Below, in pieces: positions 17,764-24,145 of a DNA stretch of 36,409 bases. The notes under the pieces are model-generated. The model was not told where the DNA came from and made no database searches. It saw nothing but the letters and a program-made list of their open reading frames with translations. The stretch covers positions 1-36,409 of the forward strand of contig DAIDJK010000059.1 in the NCBI GenBank assembly GCA_027450225.1. Direction: 5' to 3'. This DNA comes from Bryobacterales bacterium (GTDB lineage: Bacteria > Acidobacteriota > Terriglobia > Bryobacterales > Bryobacteraceae). Position 1 is the first letter of the stretch; the number at the start of each line of letters is the position of its first letter. Position numbers and translations under genes: made by a program.

Positions 17764-18699
17764 TCAGGACACGTCTTTGTTGTCGGCGGGAAAACAGGTG
17801 ACAAGGCCTTTGGGAGAGCCGTTCCAGGAATCGCGATCGAAAATGCCGATCACATACGGCAGCTCATCTTCGTCCACATCTTCGAAGCCCGGAGCGGGCG
17901 GCATCGGATTGACGTGCTGATGCCAGGCCGGCCGCTTGAGCTTTCGCCTGCCTCTGACGTGGCAATCCTCCGGACGGTAAGCCCATAAAGCGATGCGATC
18001 CGTGCCTTCGGACTCGTACCAGGCGTTCAGCTTTCCTTCGTTCGCAGAGATCACCTGCTTTGCGCCCTTGAACAGATCTTCGTCGGTCTCGTAAGTGGTC
18101 GCCAGAGGTATGTTTCGCCCATCCAGCGCCGCTGTGGAAAGTCCGGAATGGCGGTCGAAGCTATGGCCGTAGTCCTCGATCCATTTGCGGATTTGTTCAT
18201 CCAGCGTGCGGGTTACTTTTATCTGAACCTTGCGCTCTTTGGCCTTTTTCTTGTAGCGCTGGCCCTCCACCACCACGAGAGGCTCTGAGGCGGTAGCTTT
18301 CCTCTGGACCACGGGAGGAATCGCGAGCGGGAACCCCGGCTTGGAACCTGCCGCCGCAACTTTCGGCTGAATGCGGGCCGCGGGCGCGAATGCCGCAACC
18401 GCGTGGACCGGCCTGATTGCCGGCTGAGCGGGGTGGTAAACGGGAGGCGCCGTCACTGCAGGCTCCGGCTTTCTCTGCGGGGCCGGAGGGTTCGGCCGGT
18501 ATACCGGCGGCGCCTTCATGGCCACCACGGATCCCGCGGGCCGGTACGCCGGCGGAGATTTCATCGCGATCACCGCCGGGGCCGGACGGTACACCGGTGG
18601 GGCGGCGCTCCGGATTGCGGACCCATCCGGGAATTTCGGCTGGCGCGCTGCGCCCGGCCGGTAGGGAGGTGGAAAGGTGACGTCTGGCCGCGACTTCAG
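17764..18699 (-). CDS. Proline-rich PPxYRP-repeat protein with unknown C-terminal domain; putative T6SS cargo, probable CTG start
   Basis: The frame is open well upstream of its first canonical start (GTG 18594). The first of five PP-x-Y-R/H-P repeats lies before that GTG, so the true start must be further up. The best candidate is CTG 18699, which overlaps the preceding stop as CTGA and has GGAG 8 bases before it; ATT 18702 is a second choice. This gives 311 residues: a Pro/Ala-rich, basic repeat region to about residue 110, two QRK motifs, then a Lys-rich linker (about residues 150-165) and a C-terminal domain of roughly 140 residues with charged and aromatic residues (EDYGHSFDRHSG, AYRPEDCHVRGRRK, GIFDRDSWNG). 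I do not recognise the C-terminal domain. Repeat-plus-variable-tip architecture suggests a delivered toxin, but an immunity or adaptor role is not excluded. Confidence 0.65.
   Translation of the reverse strand: MKSRPDVTFPPPYRPGAARQPKFPDGSAIRSAAPPVYRPAPAVIAMKSPPAYRPAGSVVAMKAPPVYRPNPPAPQRKPEPAVTAPPVYHPAQPAIRPVHAVAAFAPAARIQPKVAAAGSKPGFPLAIPPVVQRKATASEPLVVVEGQRYKKKAKERKVQIKVTRTLDEQIRKWIEDYGHSFDRHSGLSTAALDGRNIPLATTYETDEDLFKGAKQVISANEGKLNAWYESEGTDRIALWAYRPEDCHVRGRRKLKRPAWHQHVNPMPPAPGFEDVDEDELPYVIGIFDRDSWNGSPKGLVTCFPADNKDVS
18430..18672 (-). repeat. Five PP-x-Y-R/H-P repeats in the cargo-like protein
   Basis: Counting from the CTG start, the motif occurs at residues 10-15, 34-39, 49-54, 64-69 and 85-90; the two 15-residue spacings in the middle share a V-x-A-M-K segment before the next PP. 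The related AYRPAG occurs once in the neighbouring DUF4157-GNAT protein, which suggests shared origin or shared loading function. Confidence 0.8.
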
Positions 18700-19586
18700 A
18701 ATTTCCGCTCCATCACCGGATTGCCTCTTTGGGACATGCCGGCGAGCCGGAACCCATACCGCTGATACAGGGATACCAGCGCTCCGGGAGAAACCTCGGC
18801 GGGCGAACTGGCGCGCGCCTCCAGTTGCGCCATGGAGTAACCGGAATTTCGGGCAGTGGCCATCGCGGCGTCCAGAAGTCTGCCGGCCAGACCGTGCCGG
18901 CGATGCTCCGGCGCTACGTTGAGATCGGAAATGTAAACGCCATTTTCGGCCTTCCGCATCTGCAGCGAGCCGACCGGTTGCGCCGCGTCCGGCGTGCCGA
19001 TCGAAATGCGCCAGCCCGAACCCGTCACCTGCGGCGCGCGCAATGCGTATACGGCGGCGGGATTCGCCTTCCGGTTGATGACCGCCGCTTCACCGGCGGG
19101 GCGGTATGCGGCCGCCCTTCTGCCCAGACGGTCCGCTTCGGCCTCGAGCGCCTGATCCTGTACCACAGCCACGCCGGACCCGAACGGATTCGCCACGCGC
19201 CCCGCGCGCTGCTGCACCACATGCGCCAGTTCATGGCCGAGCAGGGACAAGCCATCCGGCGTGTGCGGATTGTATTGGCCGTGGGCGAAATGAATGTTCG
19301 AACCCCACGTGAAGGCGATGGCGCCGATGGCCGCCGCTTCCGGGCCGATATGGATGCGGACATCGGAAAAATCCGCTTCGAAGGCGCCTTCCATTCTGGC
19401 CTGAACATCCCGCGGCAATGGCCAGCCGCCGGATTTCTGCTGCAGATCCACGCGAAACGCGTCCGTGCCGGGACGCCGCTGGACCACAGTGCCCTGTTGC
19501 TTCGTTTGCAGCGCCGAAACCTCCGGCCTGCGGACAAACAGTCCCTGGACAACCGTCCCGCGAACAGTGAAACGCACCGATTTCAC
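18696..19586 (-). CDS. DUF4157 (eCIS-core type) HELAH protein fused to a GNAT acetyltransferase domain; putative T6SS cargo
   Basis: A 296-residue protein. The N-terminal region holds VVQRRPG (about 34-40), then a DUF4157-type domain with DFSDVRIHIG, the metalloprotease-like HELAHVVQQ (His118, Glu119, His122) and a downstream LEAEADRLG where the third metal ligand usually lies. A linker with AYRPAG and NRKANPA leads to a GNAT domain from about residue 190 with the acetyl-CoA-binding pattern R-R-H-G-L-A (about 229-234) and the final YQRYGFR segment typical of the fold. DUF4157 is known as a mark of eCIS-associated cargo; GNAT domains acetylate small molecules, tRNAs or proteins. The likely role is an injected acetyltransferase (inference). 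GTG 19586 is preceded by AGAGGA at good spacing. No signal peptide is seen. Confidence 0.86.
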   Translation of the reverse strand: MKSVRFTVRGTVVQGLFVRRPEVSALQTKQQGTVVQRRPGTDAFRVDLQQKSGGWPLPRDVQARMEGAFEADFSDVRIHIGPEAAAIGAIAFTWGSNIHFAHGQYNPHTPDGLSLLGHELAHVVQQRAGRVANPFGSGVAVVQDQALEAEADRLGRRAAAYRPAGEAAVINRKANPAAVYALRAPQVTGSGWRISIGTPDAAQPVGSLQMRKAENGVYISDLNVAPEHRRHGLAGRLLDAAMATARNSGYSMAQLEARASSPAEVSPGALVSLYQRYGFRLAGMSQRGNPVMERKF

Positions 19587-19649
19587 GGCAGATCCTCTTC
19601 GGACAGTCTAACTCAAAATAAAACCGGGTAAAATGATAAGCCGATTCAA
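19587..19649. promoter_or_regulatory. Divergent intergenic region between cargo genes
   Basis: These 63 bases separate the minus-strand cargo pair from the plus-strand gene leading into tssG. The centre is AT-rich (around 19611-19634) and contains TAAAAT (19629-19634), a reasonable -10 for the plus strand, but no matching -35 stands out. Since the tssF side is cut off by convergent genes, the tssG-vgrG half of the cluster probably needs a promoter here or read-through across the island. Confidence 0.4.
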
Positions 19650-20204
19650 ATGCGAATTTCCAACCCGGGCGGCGGGAGGATCATCCAGCCGTATCTGGGA
19701 GGCCAGCCTCGTCTTTACCCGAATCTGAACCCCGCCGCCGCGCTGCCGGTAGACCGCGAGCAGATTTTCCGGCTCAACAGCTTTTTCGACAATTACCGCA
19801 TGCATCGAGGAAAGGAACTGGCGCAATATGTTCCGAATGCGAAATATGTTTTCGTCAGGATGGCGAGCGGAGAAATGCTGATGCATCCGCGATTCCGCCA
19901 TCCTGCAATCGCCGAAGGCCGTCCCGTGCTTTATGCCGGAGAAGCGAAGTTCGACAATGGAAAACTGCTCTGGTGGAGCAACGGCAGCGGGAATTACCGG
20001 CCGGACGCCGCTCACGCCGCGCAGGCGGGGTTGCCCATGGATCAGTTCATGACGTACGAGGAAGTGCTGCAGGGAGCCCCGGCGGCAGGCGTCTCGCCGG
20101 AAAACAAGCCGCAGGCGTCGCGCCCGGCGGTTCAGCGGAAACCGGGCCCCGCTTCCACCGTCCCAGGAGCATTCGCAACCGAGAGGCGCGTCTCATTCCG
20201 ATGA
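19650..20204 (+). CDS. Uncharacterised protein coupled to tssG, with C-terminal VQRK motif
   Basis: A 184-residue protein without signal peptide or membrane segment. The N-terminal third is Gly/Pro-rich (NPGGGRIIQPYLGGQP). The middle is compact and probably folded, with YVFVRMASGEMLMHP and the distinctive KLLWWSNGSGNYRP segment (about residues 108-121). The tail is disordered-looking and contains AVQRKPG (about 164-170), like the two minus-strand neighbours. The N-x-SG-x-Y-x-P pattern reminds me of small domains at the ends of secreted polymorphic proteins, but I cannot name a family. The stop overlaps the tssG start as ATGA, so it is co-translated with a baseplate gene. It could be a cargo, adaptor or immunity protein. 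Confidence 0.72.
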   Translation: MRISNPGGGRIIQPYLGGQPRLYPNLNPAAALPVDREQIFRLNSFFDNYRMHRGKELAQYVPNAKYVFVRMASGEMLMHPRFRHPAIAEGRPVLYAGEAKFDNGKLLWWSNGSGNYRPDAAHAAQAGLPMDQFMTYEEVLQGAPAAGVSPENKPQASRPAVQRKPGPASTVPGAFATERRVSFR

Positions 20205-21292
20205 GCGCCCCTGGCACGGCTCTGGTTCCGATGACCCGGCGGCTGGAAGAGCGCATCGCGGCGGCGGCCTTCCGCTTCGATTTCTATCAGGCGGTGCGAT
20301 TGCTTGAGCTTCTCCACCCGCACAGCGTTTCTCCCGGCGCGGGGCCGGACGCGCGGCGCGAGCCGGTACGGTTTCGCTCCCGTATTTCGCTCCAGTTCCC
20401 GGCGAGCGACGTTCATCAGGTCCGCCTGAAGCGCGGGGGCCAGCCGGAAATGACCGTGAATTTCATGGGTCTCGCGGGCCTGCTCGGTCCGCTGCCGGCG
20501 CCGTTCACCGAATTGATTCTGGCTACGCCGGCGCTCACGCGGGTGCGGGGAAAGCTTGTGGTGGACGATGATGGCCAGCCTGCGTCCCGTCCGCCCGCCA
20601 TCGTCGATTTCCTCGATATTTTCAATCACCGCCTGATTTCGCTGATGTACCGGGTGCGCAAACTGCACCGCCCGGCTTTGTCCTCGAAAGCTCCCTCGGA
20701 AACGCCTCTGGCGCAATCTCTTTTCGCTCTCGTCGGACTCGGCCACCCCGGGCTGCGGAATCGCATGGCGGTTCCGGATGCGGCTTTGCTGTTTTACGCC
20801 GGCCTGTTTGCCGCGCGCCCGCGTTCAGCGATCGGGCTCGAGCGTATTCTGTCGGACTACTTCGGCGTGCCCGCGAAGATCCGGCAATTCATCGGACGCT
20901 GGCGCAGGCTCGATCCGGCGCAGTGGACTGTGGTCGGCGGCAGGCGGCGCCGCAACGTGCGGCTGGGCGAGACCACCATCGTGGGAACGCGCGTGTGGGA
21001 CAAGCAAACGCACATTCGCGTCCGGCTCGGCCCGATGCCGCGAGCGAAATTCATCCATATGCTGCCCGGCGCAAGCGGCCACCAGGCGGTTCGGGACCTG
21101 ATTCGTTTCTATCTCGATCCCGAGACGACGTTCAGCCTGGAACTGGTTCTGCGGGAAGGCGATGTTTATTCCCCGGCGCTCGGCTCGGACGATCTGCTGG
21201 CGGGCGTCACCTCCTGGCTGGCGCTCAACGATCCTCCCGCCGGCGGCCGCCGAATCACGCAGCGCGTGGTGCGCCTCGAAGGGGATTACTGA
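20201..21292 (+). CDS. tssG: T6SS baseplate protein TssG (ImpH/VasB)
   Basis: A 363-residue protein. ATG 20201 overlaps the previous stop (ATGA); longer in-frame readings enter the upstream gene. Diagnostic TssG segments are FRFDFYQAVRLLELLHP (about residues 24-40), the NFMGLAGLLGPLPAPFTELIL block, DFLDIFNHRLISLMYR, and late WDKQTHIRVRLGPM. Two TssG-type modules with TssF build the baseplate wedge. Separation from tssF by a cargo island is unusual. The stop overlaps the vgrG start by one base (TGATG). Confidence 0.94.
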   Translation: MSAPGTALVPMTRRLEERIAAAAFRFDFYQAVRLLELLHPHSVSPGAGPDARREPVRFRSRISLQFPASDVHQVRLKRGGQPEMTVNFMGLAGLLGPLPAPFTELILATPALTRVRGKLVVDDDGQPASRPPAIVDFLDIFNHRLISLMYRVRKLHRPALSSKAPSETPLAQSLFALVGLGHPGLRNRMAVPDAALLFYAGLFAARPRSAIGLERILSDYFGVPAKIRQFIGRWRRLDPAQWTVVGGRRRRNVRLGETTIVGTRVWDKQTHIRVRLGPMPRAKFIHMLPGASGHQAVRDLIRFYLDPETTFSLELVLREGDVYSPALGSDDLLAGVTSWLALNDPPAGGRRITQRVVRLEGDY

Positions 21293-23109
21293 TGCCGGCC
21301 GGTTTTGTCGAAACCGCGTTGCCGGTGCAGATCACGACGCCGCTCGGCGCCAGCAAGCTGCTGGTCCACGCTCTTTCGGGCGAAGAATCGGTGTCGGGCC
21401 TCTTTTACTATGAGGCGCAGCTTTATTCCGAAGACCCGGCGCTGGACTTTTCGGGCATTGTCGGGAAAGCCGTCACGTTGTCCATCGGAATGTCGTCCGG
21501 CGATTCGCAGTATGTGAACGGCATTGTCAGCCGCTTCCGGCAGAGCGGACGCGATTCGCGCTTCGTCTATTACACGGCCGAAATTCGTCCCTGGCTCTGG
21601 ATGCTGACGCTCAACTCGGATTGCCGCATCTTTCAGAACCAGACCGCGCCGGACATCGTGAAGAAGGTTTTCTCCGATCTCGGCTTCACCAGCTTCAAGG
21701 ACAGCCTGACGCGCACCTACCGCTCCCGCGATTACTGCGTGCAATACCGGGAGACCGCTTTTCAGTTCGTTTCCCGGCTGATGGAAGAAGAAGGAATCTT
21801 CTACTTCTTCACGCATGACGCTTCCAGCCATACGCTGGTTCTGGGGGATGACGCAAGCAGCTGGGCGGACGCCGCCGGTCTGACTTCCGCGGCATACGGG
21901 GGCTCGCCGGCGGGCTGGGATTCCGACCAGGTCATCTTCGAATGCGATATCGAGCAGACCGTAACGCCGGGGCAATACAAGATCAACGACTATAACTTCG
22001 AAACGCCCTCGACGGCGCTGCTGGCAACGGCGAGCGGCGCCGATACCGCAAGGTCTCTCTACGATTACCCGGGGCTCTATGGGGCCCAGAGCGATGGCGA
22101 AACTCTAAGCAGCCAGCGCCTCTCGGCGTTCGAGGCGGAAGCGAAGACGATACGAGGCCGAAGCTCCTGCCGGAGCTTCCACGCGGGCACGAAGTTCACT
22201 CTCTCCGGACATTACCGGACAGATGCCAACAGCCAGTACGTGGTTCGGCACATGACCGTGGAAGCGGACCAGGAGCACTACAGGAATTCGTTTCTCGCCT
22301 TTCCTTCGTCGCTCACGTTCCGCCCGCCGATGACGACGCCGCGGCCGGTGATCGCCGGAACGCAGACCGCCACGGTAACCGGACCCTCGGGCGAAGAAAT
22401 CTACACCGATCAATATGGCCGCGTGAAAGCCCAGTTCCACTGGGACCTGGTGGGGACGAAAGATGAAAAGAGCTCCTGCTGGATGCGCGTCGCCCACGGC
22501 TGGGCCGGCAAGGCGTGGGGCAGCGTGTTCATCCCGCGCATCGGCCAGGAAGTGGTGGTGAGCTTCCTCGAAGGGAATCCGGACCGGCCTCTGGTTACGG
22601 GTTGCGTATACAATTCCGAATTCACGACGCCTTACACGCTGCCGGACGACCAGACGAAGAGCACCATCAAAAGCAATTCATCCAAGGGCGGTTCCGGCTT
22701 CAATGAATTCCGGTTTGAAGACAAAGCCGGGGCTGAAGAGATTTTCCTCCAGGCGCAGAAAGATATGAACGTCAGCGTGCTGAATAACGAAACGAAGACC
22801 GTTACGAAAGACCGCACGCTCACCGTCAGCGGCAACGAAAAGACCACCGTCTCCGGCACCCGGAGCATTTCGGTCACCGGCGATGAGACGCATTCGAACA
22901 GCGCGAACTTCACGCTGAAGGTGAGCGGGAATCTGTCGATTGAGGCCAGCGGCTCGGTCAGCATCAAGGCCGGCACGACTTTCGCCACCAAAGCCGGCAC
23001 GGAGATGACCGCCGAAGGGGCGACCATCAGCAGCAAAGCATCGGCGTCGCAGACTGTTGACGGCGGAGGCATGCTGAACCTGAAGGGCGGCCTGATCAAA
23101 CTGAACTGA
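21292..23109 (+). CDS. vgrG: VgrG (TssI), T6SS spike protein
   Basis: A 605-residue VgrG without a toxin extension. The gp27-like part spans about residues 1-370, with VSGLFYYEAQLYSED, the REDYCVQYRETAFQFVSRLMEEEGI-type core and ARSLYDYPG. The gp5-like OB region follows (DQYGRVKAQFHWD, GWAGKAWGSVFIPRIGQEV, about 371-443). The C-terminus, about residues 485-600, is a beta-helix needle made of repeated K-T-V-T/S-G strands. It trimerises at the tip of the Hcp tube. ATG 21292 is set by overlap with the tssG stop. It ends after a short GGGMLNLKGG segment, so cargo must be recruited through the PAAR-like tip or adaptors. Confidence 0.95.
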   Translation: MPAGFVETALPVQITTPLGASKLLVHALSGEESVSGLFYYEAQLYSEDPALDFSGIVGKAVTLSIGMSSGDSQYVNGIVSRFRQSGRDSRFVYYTAEIRPWLWMLTLNSDCRIFQNQTAPDIVKKVFSDLGFTSFKDSLTRTYRSRDYCVQYRETAFQFVSRLMEEEGIFYFFTHDASSHTLVLGDDASSWADAAGLTSAAYGGSPAGWDSDQVIFECDIEQTVTPGQYKINDYNFETPSTALLATASGADTARSLYDYPGLYGAQSDGETLSSQRLSAFEAEAKTIRGRSSCRSFHAGTKFTLSGHYRTDANSQYVVRHMTVEADQEHYRNSFLAFPSSLTFRPPMTTPRPVIAGTQTATVTGPSGEEIYTDQYGRVKAQFHWDLVGTKDEKSSCWMRVAHGWAGKAWGSVFIPRIGQEVVVSFLEGNPDRPLVTGCVYNSEFTTPYTLPDDQTKSTIKSNSSKGGSGFNEFRFEDKAGAEEIFLQAQKDMNVSVLNNETKTVTKDRTLTVSGNEKTTVSGTRSISVTGDETHSNSANFTLKVSGNLSIEASGSVSIKAGTTFATKAGTEMTAEGATISSKASASQTVDGGGMLNLKGGLIKLN

Positions 23110-23133
23110 GAGGGGATGAACTGAGGCGAAGCG

Positions 23134-23520
23134 ATGGCATTGGAAGTTTGTATGGGAGCGACGTTGCAATGCAGTTTCGGGGCTGCGCCATCGACTCTGG
23201 CGGTGCTGCCTGCGAACAAGGTGCTGACGGGAACTCCGGCGGCGAACATTATGGATAACAAGCCGATCGTCAATGTCCCGCCTTTCGGCATGTGTTCCTC
23301 GATCGCGAATCCGCAGGTTGCCGCCGCCACCTCCGCGGCGCTGGGCGTTCTGACGCCCATGCCCTGCGTGCCGGTGATCCCGGCGCCCTGGGCTCCAGGC
23401 TCCCCCACGGTGCTGATCGCCAGCATGCCGGCGCTGAACAACAGTTCGAAGCTGATGTGCGCGTGGGCCGGCGTGATACAGGTAGTGAGTCCTGGCCAGA
23501 CCACGGTGATGGTTCCATGA
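23134..23520 (+). CDS. PAAR-like DUF4280 protein, probable spike tip
   Basis: A 128-residue protein with the DUF4280 pattern: VCMGATLQCSFG near the N-terminus, NIMDNKPIVNVPPFGMC in the middle, and the Pro-rich CVPVIPAPWAPGSP followed by a closing hydrophobic strand region. DUF4280 proteins are PAAR-like caps found with T6SS and with contractile injection particles. Several conserved Cys residues (6, 13 and later ones) could bind a metal as in PAAR tips. It lies directly after vgrG, and its stop overlaps the next start as ATGA. There is no attached toxin domain. Confidence 0.88.
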   Translation: MALEVCMGATLQCSFGAAPSTLAVLPANKVLTGTPAANIMDNKPIVNVPPFGMCSSIANPQVAAATSAALGVLTPMPCVPVIPAPWAPGSPTVLIASMPALNNSSKLMCAWAGVIQVVSPGQTTVMVP

Positions 23521-24137
23521 GCAAAGTCTGGGAATTCGCGTTGACGCCGAAACGGCTGACCGCCGTGAGTGTGTGTCTCGGTCTGGCGGGGGTCGTTCTT
23601 GCGGCGGCCGGTTTCGCGGCCGGAGTGATTGCCGCTCCCCGAGTTCGTTCGGATCTCGCCCTGGTCACTCCGGGCGCCGCGGCGAAAAGCATGTTTCCGA
23701 AGCTGGCCGGGCGCATGGTTCCCGCGAAAGCACCGGCGAAACCGGAGGCCAGTTCGGAACAGCCGGCCGCGGTAAAGCCTGCGCTGGAGGCATCCGCTCC
23801 GGCTCCGGCTCCGGCTCCAGCTCCGGGCCCAGTTCCGGCGCCGGCAGCGCCGAAGCCGGCCGACTCAGCCGCCGCAGCCGCAAAGCCGCTCCCCATCCAG
23901 CTGGATGTTCGCGTCGCCTCCTTCACGAGCGATGAAAGAGCCCGGAACACGGTGACGCAGCTCAGGGACTCCGGTTATCCGGCGAACGATGTTCCGTTGA
24001 AGGATGCCAGCAGCCTGCAGTGGCATGTAGTCGAAGTGGGACCGTATGCGGCGCATGAAGCCGCTTCGAGAACCGTTCTCGAGCTCTCGACGAAGTACGG
24101 CTTCAGCCCGGTGATCGTTGCGTCGCGAATGCGCTGA
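23517..24137 (+). CDS. Membrane-anchored SPOR-domain protein in the T6SS operon
   Basis: A 206-residue protein starting at ATG 23517, overlapping the previous stop (ATGA). It has one membrane helix (about residues 13-38), an Ala/Pro-rich linker with an AP repeat (about 90-120), and a C-terminal SPOR-like domain with paired ALPIQLDVRVASF and QWHVVEVGPYAAHEAA strands. SPOR domains bind peptidoglycan glycan strands lacking stem peptides, usually at division sites. In this position it could fix or guide the T6SS envelope complex at the cell wall, since TssL lacks such a domain (inference). The orientation is inner membrane with the SPOR domain in the periplasm. The stop is 8 bases from the convergent end of clpV. 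Confidence 0.86.
   Translation: MSKVWEFALTPKRLTAVSVCLGLAGVVLAAAGFAAGVIAAPRVRSDLALVTPGAAAKSMFPKLAGRMVPAKAPAKPEASSEQPAAVKPALEASAPAPAPAPAPGPVPAPAAPKPADSAAAAAKPLPIQLDVRVASFTSDERARNTVTQLRDSGYPANDVPLKDASSLQWHVVEVGPYAAHEAASRTVLELSTKYGFSPVIVASRMR
23796..23825 (+). repeat. Hexanucleotide GCTCCG tandem repeat (Ala-Pro linker)
   Basis: Five adjacent GCTCCG/A units encode the AP repeat of the SPOR protein linker. The tract could vary in unit number without breaking the frame, changing linker length. Confidence 0.8.
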
Positions 24138-24145
24138 TCGCGGCG

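Noticed and set aside
18430-18672. PPxYRP repeats as a CRISPR-like array
   Set aside because: Repeats are short, unequally spaced, coding and degenerate at DNA level; no cas genes nearby.
18690-18705. Classical -1 slippery heptamer linking the DUF4157-GNAT and repeat proteins
   Set aside because: The bases before the stop (GGAAATTCTGA) do not form an X-XXY-YYZ heptamer in the right phase; re-initiation at CTGA is simpler, though a frameshift is not fully excluded.
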